A stretch of 64,000 bases of DNA, from contig CM057063.1 of assembly GCA_029945375.1 (NCBI GenBank), positions 2,415,894 through 2,479,893 on the forward strand. The letters are read 5' to 3'. The position numbers were made by a program, and so were the translations under genes. The notes under the pieces were generated by a model. It was given only the letters and a program-made list of their open reading frames with translations. It was not told the origin of the DNA and ran no database searches. This document shows positions 31,646 to 42,879 of this stretch, piece after piece (within the stretch, counting starts at the first letter, position 1; each line of letters opens with the position of its first letter). This DNA is from Agaricus subrufescens (taxonomy: Eukaryota > Basidiomycota > Agaricomycetes > Agaricales > Agaricaceae).

Positions 31646-32243
31646 GAAATGATCCACAGCAATGGTGAGGAATGTGGTGGCGAGCCAAATTCCAAGATTG
31701 TACGAAATAGGCCTTCAGGCCATGGTTCGCAATATCTAAGAACGACAACAGGGGGTGCGGTGATGAATCCAGGATAGCAGTGTTGGACCACCTTCCAAGG
31801 GTCATAGATCAACTTCTTGAAGAGAGCGCGCTGTGGTAGGCAACGAATGCCCGGATAGTTGACTAATATCTGGGAGAGAATGCGGCGGTATGGAGGATAT
31901 GCTGCTGCAAGCTGAGCGCTAAGCTGTGTGATTTTCCATTCAGCATACCGGTACTCCTCATGCATTAAGTTTCCGAATTGTCGCGAACGAGAACAAATCC
32001 TGCCAATGACAGCAGCCCTAGAATATGTTTCAAGGTTGTCCTCCGTATCTGGCACCCATAGTTCACTGATGAGGTAAATGTTACTTTCTCTTCTCGTGTC
32101 ACAGAGCCACGAGATGATATCCCAAGTGAGTGCTCTATGGATGTTCAAGGACGGTTCAATAATGTCGCTCCACCTCTTTCCGACTGGATAACTACTGGCC
32201 AAATTGCAAAATACTATTTCTGCTTGTCGGTAATCTCAGACTG
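31646..32243 (-). pseudogene. B5: 5' fragment of family B, near-identical to B1
   Basis: The fragment covers the intron-3 acceptor and the first ~190 codons of the long exon, ending at LLWIISAD, where A5 begins. It shares nearly every residue with B1 (WSDIIEPSLNIHRAL, ETYSRAAVIGRICSRS, LFKKLIYDPWKVVQH), so it derives from a recent duplication of unit 1. Exons 1-2 are missing; similarity stops just upstream of the acceptor. It cannot give a full protein. Confidence 0.8.
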
Positions 32244-32489
32244 GTATGTACATCAGGGAAATGGGAGAATGACAAATTTGAATAATTCATGTAAATATGG
32301 GATAATATAACGTTGTTAACACTTTTAGAGTATGTGTATTGTTATTGACGCATTGCCAAGTCCATCAAGTTCAAACCGGCTTACTAAAATAGTCAATATT
32401 ATACACAATTGTGTCTAAACTTCGGGCAGAGGATCACACAATATTCGCTAGCAACACATTATGAATTATGCAGAGTACATCTGTAGTCT
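32244..32489. other. AT-rich sequence, no gene seen
   Basis: Low-GC sequence between the B5 break and the next gene fragment, with no feature I can support. Confidence 0.3.
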
Positions 32490-33219
32490 CTATCCCATAA
32501 GACGATATAAGTGCCTGTCAGTAAAGGGGTTTACAAAGAACGAGCTACATTGATCTAATACATTGTCTCATGTCCATTCAACAGGTGCAAAGGCACCAAA
32601 GACCGGGAAAAGATGAACACTTCGGACAATGTCTGACAATGGCACTATACTTCCAATCCCAGCTGTTGATGGACTTGAGCGATCACGTTCTACAGACACC
32701 TTGTACATTTGGTGGTGTGGATCAGGAGTTCGGGTGAACTGTGTGAACCACTCTACATAAACGAGGTGATCCAGGACAACACATTCACGAAATACAAGCT
32801 GCCGGATTCTGGGTGGCATTGAAAATATAGCACGAATACATCCAACACGAAAACCTAGGAACAAGGATGAGCAGTTGGCAATGAAAAAGAGAAGGAATGA
32901 TATACTGTGTATCCCTTCAAGATTGTTGTGTATCCAAAGCAAAGCGGTATCAAACTGCTGTGTTTTCGGGTCAGTGTGGATTGCATCGACTGTACTTGTC
33001 ATTTGAGTAAAAGGATCGAGTGAAAGGAACTTTATTCGATGCCATAGCCAAAAATTTTGCATTGGCATTTCGACTCCCCAAATTGTGCGTTCAAGTTGGG
33101 CTGAGGTGATTGCTGGGTAGCGTAAAAGTGTTATGAAGCGTGAAAAAGCTTCGTGAAAGTAGGTTGCTGCATGTTTAGTGATGAGGTCGTCGAGGGAAAC
33201 TTGTCTTGTACTTGGGCGC
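32490..33219 (-). pseudogene. 3' exon of an unrecognised fungal protein, cut by a solo LTR
   Basis: The frame runs from the LTR boundary through STRQVSLDDLITKHAAT, FITLLRYPAITSAQLERT, DTALLWIHNNLEGI, SFLLFFIANCSSLFLGF and FGAFAPVEWT, then meets TGA (32568-32570). Beyond it the same frame continues CSSFFVNPFTDRHLYRLMG to a stop near 32500. It resembles the C-terminal part of large membrane-anchored orphans expanded in Rhizoctonia-like fungi (possibly DUF6535 proteins, a guess). The 5' exons are absent and the TGA is premature, so I call it a remnant. Confidence 0.5.
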
Positions 33220-34757
33220 TGTTACGGCCCCAGCCGTTTTATGCGTGAAAATATACGTTTAATGCGGCTAGGTGTACATATTAGGCTCGAGAATGAGCAA
33301 TCGGTCACCCCGTTAGTAATAAGATCAGTCGAGGGCATGTGTGAAGGCGGGTTGAACTAGGATTCAGTCGAGATTGCATCTGCGATTCCTAGCAGGAAAA
33401 CCGTACTGCTAGGGGGAATATAATCATGTTTGAGGACTTTAAAATGGAAGTCTCGAGACTGAGCTTAGGGAGACTTTATTGGAAAATATCATCGAGGTTA
33501 GTTATAGGATGGCTCAAGGACTTAGCGGGATGCGGTTCCTTTAGCGGACCTTATGCTAAACCGAATCTATGACTACTACCTGCCTAATAGGGAAAGGGCT
33601 AGAAAGTAGATGGCTCACACAGGTCGAGACTGAAATGAACTGAAGCAGGACTGTCGGAATTATCGGTCGAGACTCTAGATCGGGTAGCGATGATGATAAT
33701 CTCGAAGCAACTAGCGGCGAGATAGAGACTTAGTCTAATCGAGGACATCTTATCGACAGATTGATCAGTGGGGGTGAGTCTCGAGGGTTTCTAGGACTAG
33801 GGTCTAGGGTTGGAAACTTGTCAGCCAATGAGAAGTGGAAGATTAGACAAGTGCGATGTTCGGTCGAGGAGACTGAATAGTCGAGACTGTTGATTGGTGG
33901 AGAAAGATGAGTTGAGGAGACTATACCCATTCAGCACTGGATACGGACTTGGTTAAATGTTTCATATTTGTTTATTTTGTCTCAGTTTTTTATTGTGTAT
34001 CGTATATAGTTGCCAGTCGAGGACGAGGTTCGGGATCGAATCTTTGCCCAAGTGCTGTGTGAGTGAAATCGAGTTTGGTTAAACTTCGCAGTGTTCTAAG
34101 CATTTCTTAAGTTCTTTCTCGACTCGGAAGGTCTTGTGTTCTGCTCGAGAGAGTATCTTCACTGGTCTAATAGGATCGCGATAGCATTTGGTGCTAGCTC
34201 GACTTGTCTTGCAGTCTGTCTCGAAGCGCGAAGGCAGGTCAAGGCTCTCCGAGTTTGTTGAGGCATCACTAGGGCGGACTCGCTACCCCTCCTAGATAGG
34301 TGTCTAACCCATTCTATTGAGGACAGTCGTCACGAGCTTAGCCACTCGTCGCGAAGGTTCTAATCGAAACGGCATAGGTCTGGAAGAGGTTTCTATTCAG
34401 TTGAGACTTGTTTCACATTTCTATTCTACCCCTATTTTCATTTAATATTTAATCGAGACTCTTATTTTCACTTTCTTTCTGATTTATTCTCCCCATGAAC
34501 CGCACTCGAGACTCGGTGTAATTCAAAGGGTTGCATTCGCATTCGATTTATATTTTTATATTTTATTTTTCCACATTCACACCAATCTAGTCTCTTCAGC
34601 GTACAGCCCGCGTCGATCCTCATTGGTCTGCGTGGCCCCGCACATGCCCTCGCCCACCTGCACGGAATCCTCATTGGCTCAGCTTCAGTGCTACGTGTGG
34701 TGCCCACAAAACATACTTTATTGATGCCTAAGGTCCTTTATAGGTATGTAAGTGACA
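33220..34757. mobile_element. Candidate solo LTR (1.54 kb)
   Basis: It begins TGTTACGG and ends GTGACA, so the termini are inverted TGTYAC/GTRACA. The flanks are GGCGC on the left and AGCGC on the right (4 of 5 match). There is no open frame of note. The sequence is full of TCGAGACT words. It abuts the orphan exon at 32490-33219. Type and superfamily are inferred from the ends only; no internal region is present. Confidence 0.5.
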
Positions 34758-34890
34758 AGCGCTTATGATTTAGTATGTGAGCGAGCCTCAGTTCTTATTA
34801 TGTGTTAGTGCATGTTTACTATCTACCTGCACCCTTCCCGCATCAGTCCGCATTTATCCGCGCCCGCACGCGGATTCCGCACATTTGCTG
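34758..34890. other. Short region with CCGCA-type motif cluster
   Basis: CCGCATCAGTCCGCATTTAT and the following bases contain several CCGCA/CGCGG words in 50 bp. No gene is seen. It separates the candidate solo LTR from the A6 3' flank. Confidence 0.3.
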
Positions 34891-35029
34891 TAGCCCTCTA
34901 TATACCATTATTGTATTTGAAATTATATACATATATATTTGACATATCAACCCACTGTGGTCCAAATAAGCCATCGAAATCTTTGAAGCCGGTTTACTTA
35001 TGCACTCGCGCAAGACAAGATGAGTTTAT
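34891..35029 (+). pseudogene. A6 remnant (3' flank only)
   Basis: CTATATACCATTATTGTATT and the following 130 bp match the sequence downstream of the A1 stop and between A1 and B1. The A coding region itself is gone. Confidence 0.5.
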
Positions 35030-37203
35030 TTACATATAGTCAAGCATAGCAGATGTGTAGATAGTGACTGGGACCTCTTCTGTAACGACCCTTGCGTTTC
35101 CCCTGACATTATGATATTGCTTCCGAGGCGTCATTACAGCCAGCACAGTCTTGCCTTCGTAGCCGAGTAAGACGTACTTCGCATTTGTAAGCGGCAGTTC
35201 AGTTTTACCCCTGAGGTTCTGTAGTTGAATGAGTGGGATTTCGGAGGTATGTAGGCAAAAACATCATACATATGGTTCAGCGAGGCCTTGGCATCTATCA
35301 ATGAATTGTCCATCCAGAGTACTCACAGGCTCAACACGAACAATCTTTGGTGAGTTTTCACAGTCGGCTTCGTCCCACTATACTTTTTTGTTTAGCTGTA
35401 CATTGTTAACTCAAATACCAGACTCACTCTATGCAGATCACTGATTAAATCGGCGAAAAATTCTATATGAATGCTATCACAGTTGTGTGCCAGGCAACGA
35501 AAATCAAAACCGCGTAACAATGCCTTATTCACTCGCGCCATTTGCATATCACATACACGTAATGGAGCCAGATGCCTGAGGTCCCCAAGTTGCTTGGCGG
35601 CTTCCGTCAGATCAGCTTGAGAAAATTGTAACACTGGAGGCTTCAATATGATACGGAGGTCCGATGAATGACTGAGAGAATTCAGCCAGGCTTGGTATAC
35701 TCGAAGACAGGATTCAGATTTAGGAGTATAGAATTGGCCTGACCGTTTCGAGTCTTCGATAAAGCGCCTGAAATGCTCTGTGCATGAGTTTTTGTTATGG
35801 TATCTCCGTAGTGAGACCAAGCGGTGAAAATATGGAAGGAATGTGCCGAATCTAAAGGAAAGCAAACTGAGCAACTGAACGAGTTTCAAGCGCCAGATTT
35901 CCCAATGAATGATACTGAAAGCCTCTTGCACATCAAGAAACACATCTGGAGGAATACTGGAGAGTGCACGAGTGTAGAAATGATCAAGAGCGCGATACCG
36001 TTGCTCATCCAAAGGTGGAGGGGAATCAACCATGTATCCCAGAAACGTCTCCAAGTGTGCCCGTGGTCCACCATCCCCCTCCCAGTCGATGAATTGGATG
36101 ATAACGTCGATGAACTCGAAGACCCCCAAAACAACCCTGGCTAACTGCGCTATCTGTTGATCCGATGGCCACACTTCGTTGTGACCAAACGTCTGATTGT
36201 ATTTATGCCGCAGGGCATCAAACTTGTGATTGAGAGTCAGTTCTGCATCCACCAAGCCTTCGTTATAGCAAACCTGGGGTTTTACATAACGAGGCGTGAA
36301 TGGCTCAACAAGGCCTTGCATGGGAAGTTTGAATTTGAACTTAGGACCAATTGAAATGATCCAAAGTAATGGCGAGGAATGTGATGATGAGCCAAATTCA
36401 CAGATTGAGTGAAAGAGGGCTTCGGCGTATGGTTTATGGCAGTAAACAACAACCACAGGGGGTGCAGTGATGTATACAGGATGGCGGTGTTGGACTGCTT
36501 TCCATGGCTCGTGTATCAACTTTTTGAACAGGGAGCGATGTGATAGGTCATAAATTCCAGGATAGTCAATCAAAATTTGGGTGAGAATGTGGCGGTATGA
36601 AGGATATGCTGCTGCAAGCTCAGCGCTAAGCTGTCCGATCTTGGAAATTCTTCCGTATGGTGGTCCGGCATAGAATGAATGCCCAAATCGCTGAGCATGA
36701 GAACAAATCTTGCCCATGGCAGCGGCCCTAGAATATCCTTTGTCATCCTCACCTGGCATCCATGACTCGTTAATGAGATAAATGTTACTTTTTCTCTTGG
36801 AATCACAGAGCCATGAGATGACATCTCGAGTGAGTGCTCTATGAATGCTCAAGGATGGGTCACTAATGTTAATAGACCTCCTTCCGACTTCGTAGACAGA
36901 CAAGCTGTGAAATACTGTTTCTATTAGTCACTGCAGCAATCTCACACTGGTATATTGCGCATAGCACTCACAAGGATGCCAATTGTCCCAGAATTTGGAG
37001 CTGTCGTGTGGGATATCCCCCTCCCATGAACTATAATCAATACTCTTCTCCTCCGGACCGCAATAGTATTTCGCAAAAATTTCAATCACTATGCATGGAA
37101 GTATTAGGCTAGAGGCTGCCGCCGCAAAAGAAATTCAGGCCTTACCTTCTTGCATCGATACTCCTGTGTCAAATGCATGTTCCAACTCTGGATGCATTAT
37201 CAT
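35030..37203 (-). CDS. Family B6: NACHT-like pseudo-NTPase
   Basis: It starts MIMHPELEHAFDTG and ends VTIYTSAMLDYM. The five exons follow the B1 model; the long exon is open for ~503 codons. Key segments are KGYSRAAAMGKICSHAQRF (the Tyr of GYS sits at the P-loop Lys), PPVVVVYCHKP, LLWIISIGPKFK, RALSSIPPDVFLD and RRFIEDSKRSGQFY. Exon 4 (WDEADCENSP, RVEPVSTLDGQF) and exon 5 (AKYVLLGYEGKTVLAVM) are intact. It is probably a live gene. Its A partner is lost. Confidence 0.75.
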
Positions 37204-38089
37204 TGTCCTCATAACATGTATTCCTCAGAGGCGTGATGGCTGGTGTGAAGGAGGGGGTCAGAAGAGAATAAGATCCTGTGCCAGCTCAATTCAAGTTAAG
37301 TCTCTGTGAACGCGGACCTCCTCTGCATCAAGAACATGATGGACAGGATTGACATCACGGTGATCTGTGGGATTTCCCCCTCTGTATGCGTTGATACTTA
37401 TAGATGCACTGTTTATACGCATGTTTCATGTTTCATGTCTGATGTTCTTTCCGCTTTCAGAAACATTTGGGCATGGTTTGTTCATCAGAACGAAGAAAAT
37501 GTCTTTCTTATTGTCATTCGAAAAACTGCTTCATGATGCCAACTTATTGAAGAGAACCTGTGAGAACTAGGCTCTGCCTGAGCGTAGGACTCGATTTGGA
37601 AGTTGGTGAGAAACAATTTTTTATTTTCTTCCCCCGACATCAGTATCCGGCCGAAACAATTGCCACACGTGAACATCTGTTCCGACCATTTTACTCACAT
37701 GCTATCATCTAAAATATGAACAACATGGATAAGCACCCGGTGATGTCCATGAGGTCCATGTCTTTTACCCCCTCATAATTAATCGGGGCTAAGATAGTGC
37801 ATAAAGGATCACCTGAGCCTGACCTGAGCTGTCTCCGAACAGCTTTCCCATTAATGGAATAGGCCAGGGCCTGACTCAAACGGAAACTTGTCCCTTTCAG
37901 GTGATTCCTGACCAGGACCACTAACAGTCAGCCAAGGACTCCTCCCTCAGAGCAGGAAAAATTGCTCACCACGCGCGCTGTGAACCCCTCTACTGAAGCC
38001 CATCGAGCCTATCATCCCGGCGGCACTCAATATGCTACGATTGTCTTCAGAGTTGTTAGCTGTCATTGTAGTTTTTGACCACTGAGCCC
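37204..38089. other. B6 promoter and unit spacer, copy 6
   Basis: No complete gene is seen. The B-proximal part has the conserved promoter words. The rest repeats the unit spacer, including CACCTGAGC and TTCCCATTAATGGAATAGGC near 37810-37865. Confidence 0.4.
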
Positions 38090-38302
38090 CAGTACCGAAT
38101 ATTCATTCACAACGCCTACAACACCCTCAAGGACGTGGAGCTTGCCCGCTTATTCTCATCCTCCTCCGCCGCCACCCACTCTCTTTCACTCAACTCATTC
38201 TCTTTCTCTGTTGGAAATTACCCGCACTTTCTCACCTGACAACTGGTCCGGCGTCCAGATCCCCCCAGGTCGTTCTTGACATCAACTCTGAGATCCTCCA
38301 GT

Positions 38303-38306
38303 TCGC
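38303..38306. repeat. Gypsy target-site duplication, left
   Basis: TCGC next to the LTR; repeated at 52628-52631. Four bases are the longest duplication consistent with TG...CA LTR ends. Confidence 0.7.
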
Positions 38307-39657
38307 TGTAGAGGTAGTAAATGAAACGTTAAGGGTGTAGCTAGTTTAATAAACACACCACACTTCACTAACTAGTACTCGTAAATGCAAGTTCGTGGGG
38401 AGATATTCAAGAGAAAAGGTTATTTCGAAGTTAAAGTTAATAAAGAAGGAATTCCAAATAAAAGAATCCTCAAACTTGTTCTAGCTACGAACGGGCCGAA
38501 GGGCTACGTGAACTTTGAACTCTAGCTACTGCGTTGTAGCCAAACTAAGTCGCACCAATGACGTTTAATGAGGAGCTGCGATGATCTAACTCGCCAGTTA
38601 TCCACCGACTCCGCAATTACAACTCAAGCTAGCACCGACTTACACCTCTGCTGGATATAAGCGTGCGATGGTAGCCTAGCTAGTCTCTTAAACTATCGTA
38701 TCACTGTCAACCTAGTGAATTCTCTGAACGGGTAACGTCTCCGACGTGAACTGCTGAACTAGTCTGAGTTTTTCTAGAAGCTCTCTCGCAAGCTAGTTGT
38801 TATTCACTTATTAGATCGCTACTTTACAAATCACGATCCTCAAAGCTAGACGTGGGCCGGAGATTGCTTGCCTTTCTTGACGCTAGCTAGAGGGTTTTTA
38901 TATTCACATTATGCGTACAAATATTAACAAAGTAGTTCTACTATTACTAAGGGTATCATATGGACTGGGCTGAGGGTACGGATAGATCCTATCCGCACCA
39001 ATCATCATGGTTGGAGCAGGTGCTGCCTGACGTCGCTTAGCACCTTACCCCTTCCAACTAACAATGGTAGCTAGTCCCCATTGTGCTACCCCTGGCATCC
39101 ACATGGGTACGTTGTCAGGTTTCAGAATGCCGAAGGCCGCTTGGCTGAACGTTCTATCCGTTCAGATTCGTTATCGATATGTGATGAGAATCCTAATCGG
39201 TGATATGTCCGGCTAGCTAGTGGGTCCACGATAATCTGATGGGATTTCAGCTCGCTAGTTTGCGTGATAGCCGTTCCCTGTCCGAGCCGATGTCTTCTGC
39301 GGGTCAACTGCTTCGAATAGTATATCTCGGGAGGAGTGATCTGTAGTTTCGCTAAGCATAAATCGACGTTTCGTCTAGGTAGTTAGAGCGTCATCGTCGT
39401 ATTTCGGCCTAATTAGTTGTCACCACCAGATCTAATGCCTCTACTCGGATCATTCCTGGTAGCTAGTGACTATATTTGCCTTACACGGTACAGTTTTCCC
39501 GTATAAGAGTCAAGGCGGATTTATCAGACTACGAGAGATACTATTGAGGTGTCGAGAGATGGTTAGGTTCTGACCCTGCACCTTGGCTAGTGGGTGTTAT
39601 ACCCTTGTAAATACTAGCTAGTACATTTCTACGCGTAAAACGGCGCGGGCCGTATCA
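38307..39657 (-). repeat. Gypsy 3' LTR (1351 bp)
   Basis: On the minus strand it starts TGATACGGCCCGC and ends CCTCTACA. Any promoter reading out of this LTR on the plus strand would face the antisense genes. It contains many CTAGCTAG-type words. Confidence 0.95.
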
Positions 39658-39670
39658 TCTCCCCCTCACT
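39658..39670 (-). promoter_or_regulatory. Gypsy polypurine tract
   Basis: AGTGAGGGGGAGA on the minus strand, directly before the 3' LTR. Confidence 0.75.
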
Positions 39671-40272
39671 ATAAGCTGACTGTCCCCAGTCATCGAACTG
39701 CTGGATATTTCTGAGTTTATCGGGGCTGTTGCCATGCTTCTGGTATACTGACTTGTGCCTACGCGAATCCCTCGGGTGCTTTTAGCCACACGTGTTGCTG
39801 ATGTTTTAGGAACTAGCGGTCTGCCTGTCATTTTAACTACGGGGTGCGGAATATTGGGTACACGTGGCGAATATTTTTAGATCTCGGACCTCGGGGTTAA
39901 CTAGTTAGTTCCCGGGTTGGCGGATCCTCCATCGCTTGATCGGACTCGCTATCTCCGCTTCTATTTTTATACCTTATCCTCCGTTCCTCGATAGCTACTG
40001 ATTCTTCTGTCTTTTTACTGTCTAGCTCACTTGTGTAGAGACAGAAACATCGCTGTAACTGGTATGGATGGACAAAACAGCTCGTCCGTGCTTTTTGTCT
40101 CGTCCGATTTTAATCGTGTTCCTGCGATGGCATAGGATTAGGTAGGTGGCGTTGCTTTATTAGGTACGGCGGTTACGGGCTCGGCCAACTACCAACTCGG
40201 CCGGGAACGCCTTATATAAACGTTTCCTTGGCTTGGTAGCGTGTCCTTTGTTTCTTGCCTCCTGCTTCTACG
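39671..40272 (+). promoter_or_regulatory. Upstream region of antisense gene 1
   Basis: No ORF of note. As the ~600 bp 5' of the ATG at 40273, it is the likely promoter region of the antisense gene. A CTTATATAAACG box (TATATAAA-like) lies near 40210, about 60 bp before the start codon. Confidence 0.4.
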
Positions 40273-42058
40273 ATGCCTGCTGCTAAACCCAAGCCTCGCA
40301 AGTCTACTGTCGCCTCGAAGCCTCAAACTGCTCCCAAATCTAAGTCTCGGCCCCATATCAAACAGGAAAAGGTCGCCGCTTCTTCTGCTACTACATCTGC
40401 CCCTCCGTCGGCGGCGCTTGTGGCTTTGAAGGCCTCTTTGACTGCAAAGACTGCTGCTCGCGTACTCGCACAAGCTCGCGCTGAGGAGACTGCCCTCGCC
40501 GAGAAACTGGCGAAGTTGCAAGCCGCTGAACCGGACCCTCTTCCCGTTGTTGAGGTAGAGGACCCCGTTGCTTCTGATCCGTGAGTCGATCCTTAGGATG
40601 ATACTAACTAGGGATGCTATTGATTGTTCGGTGTCTAGCGAGGATTCCGCCGATGAAACTGCCGAAGGAAGCGTTGACGAATTGGCTAACGATTCTGCTG
40701 AGCGCCCAGCCCGCGGCCAGAAGTGCCCTCGTTCTGTTTCGCCTGAGGTGGTTTCCGCCAAAGCTCCTCGCACCTCTGCGCGTCAGTCTGCTGCCGCTTC
40801 CAAAATCAAAGCTACTCCTCCCGCTTCCACGTCCAAAACAACCCTCCCTGCCAAAACGAAAGCTCCGAAGGCGGACCCTATCGAGCGTCGCAAAGGCGCC
40901 TTGCTTACTATCACTGAGAAGGCCAAATTCGATAAGAAACACCCCCCCCCGGTTCGTGGCAGTGGTATGTTTTGAAGACTTCCGTTTCTTTTTAAACTAG
41001 TTTCGCTGATCTGCTCTTTTACAGGCTTACGTCGTAGCGACGACTTAGTACGGGACTATGGTATTGTTGCTGGCACCCCCATCCTTGATCATACGGCTAG
41101 CCTCTTCACTATGGCTTCTGATATCTGCTCTCGTGCGGTCCCGGATGGCGGTTGTATCTCTTGTTTGTTGAATTTCAACATCTGTGATCATTCTTACGAT
41201 ACTCTTTCTGGTGAGACTCGGGCAGCGACGGCGGACGTGCGTGACGAACTCAGCGCTGCTATAGCTGGTGCTGCATGTTTAACTTGTCGCGCTAAAGGCC
41301 GTTCCCATTGCTCCCACAATAAGCCTGCGCCTGTGGTCCAATTCTTGGCCGAGGCCCTCCGTTCTCATGGTCTCTCTAGCGAGTCCTGTACGTCTTTTCT
41401 CTTTGGTCTTTTTCTGTACTGATTTTGTCGGTTTTACTTCTTTTCTAGCTCTTCGTGTTGCCGCGCGCAATCTTAGCGTTGGTTACACTCAATTGACGAT
41501 GCAACAGAAGCTTCTGTCATTGTCCCAAGCTCGTCTTCTGTCTGATTGTGCCTGTCACGCCGCGGAGATTTTGCAAGCTCGTGCAGTGCATGCCCACGAT
41601 CCCGATTATTTCGTCAACGCCCATCTCGTCAAGGATCGTTCGCAACTCGATACGCTTTTCGAGATTTGTGAACAATTCTTTCCGTCCCCTGGCGCCCCCG
41701 AAGCTTCTCATGAAGCCGCTCTTCGTCTCTATCAGGCTTACGGCGACATGATGAACTTTATTCATGAGACCGACGACTTGCACCGTGGCGGTCATTACTG
41801 GAGTAACCTCCCGGAGAGGCCCCCCCTTCATGCTAGTTTTCAACTCGTAATACGATGGCTCAGGAGATGCACTTTCGCCAGCCAACTGAGGCTTCTGAAG
41901 ATTCTGTCAATGACGAACTTGCTGGAGAGGAGGCCGCCGATGAAGATGCTTCTGAAGAGGAGGTGGCCGCTGAGGCCGTCGTCCCCATTACCTCCTCTTC
42001 TCGCTCCTCGCCGTCCAAAGGCAAAGGCAAGGCTGTGGTGGACGAGTCTGCCGTTTGA
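40273..42058 (+). CDS. Antisense accessory gene 1 of the gypsy element (Cys/His-containing protein, ~523 aa)
   Basis: The proposed exons are 40273-40580, 40639-40964, 41025-41387, 41449-41846 and 41882-42058. All phases agree. The first three introns (58-61 bp) have good donors (GTGAGT, GTATGT, GTACGT); the last (35 bp) is short and uncertain. Residues 1-210 are Lys/Ala/Pro-rich and low-complexity (MPAAKPKPRKS, SADETAEGSVDELAND). The middle has a Cys/His cluster: DGGCISCLLNFNICDH and, ~45 residues later, CLTCRAKGRSHCSH, which could bind zinc. A helical segment follows (MQQKLLSLSQARLL, RSQLDTLFEICEQFF), then an acidic tail ending in SKGKGKAVVDESAV. I do not recognise the family. The gene is on the strand opposite to gag-pol. 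Confidence 0.65.
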
Positions 42059-42879
42059 TCGTCGTCTGCTGGTGGGGTCTCCATTTCTGCCACGGTTTCA
42101 TTTTATTTTTCTGTCTTATCTTGCTGTTGTCTTGTTTTGAATCTGTACTTAACTCGGGTATCCACTCCCATCTCTGTCGTAGTTAAAGTACTGAATTCAA
42201 ATTTCTGTTGTTCCGTTCCTAGCTTGTGTTTCCGCAAACAGCTAGCTGGTGCCCTAATCGGATTCTTGATCCGTAACTACAACTTATCTCCTTCTGGTGG
42301 CAATTATTTCATCGCGTCACACCTTTGAGATTTCGCTCTGTTATTTGAAATTGGGCTATCTGTAATCCGATCGCTCCTCTTTTTAGAGTAGATCGGAAGC
42401 CGATCTCTTCCCAGCATTAGGCTGGTTGCTTTTCTGTCTTTTTGCGAGGTAAAGGTCTTGTATATTCCCTTGCTGCTTATGTAGTTTGGCTTTCGGCCTG
42501 GCCTGAAAAAACCTACGGAGGTTCTCTTTTACCCCTCCCCCCCACTATATGTTTAAGACGCCCTCGTCGAACACTTAGTGCATAAGTTGCCCTTGTGACA
42601 CCAGCTAGCACGTCCTTTACAAGTGTGCAGGTCTAAGCGAATGCCGCTTACATTTTTCCGAACTACCAAGTTACGTGCTCTGGAGCATGTGGTCGGTAGG
42701 TACCCGAGAAGTGAACAAGTCCCCCTACCCATGCTTTATTATCGCTCACTAGCTAGCAGGATGCCATGGGTCGAGTTCGCTTCGTATCTGATTTTGCTGG
42801 TCGAGGCGGCTATAAAAGAGGCCCTCCTCGGTTTATTTTCAGACATCGAACCGCCTACCCTACCCTCGATTCGCCCTAC
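42059..42879 (+). other. Region between the two antisense genes
   Basis: About 820 bp with no convincing coding sequence. It would hold the 3' end of gene 1 and the promoter of gene 2. A GGCTATAAAAG box occurs at ~42810, about 70 bp before the ATG at 42880. Confidence 0.4.

Noticed and set aside
39122..39307. A 61-codon ORF present in both gypsy LTRs
   Set aside because: Duplicated only because the LTRs are identical; it lies in regulatory sequence and shows no domain.
40189..40773. A 194-codon minus-strand ORF, Ser/Arg-rich, in the gypsy element
   Set aside because: It is the complement of the Lys/Ala/Pro-rich first exons of antisense gene 1; repetitive codons create open complement frames. 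Spliced phase consistency favours the plus strand.
41847..42140. Direct continuation of antisense gene 1 exon 4 to a stop at 42138
   Set aside because: The read-through is Arg/Leu/Pro-rich and unlike the rest, while the alternative frame gives a typical acidic tail. I preferred a short intron but marked it uncertain.
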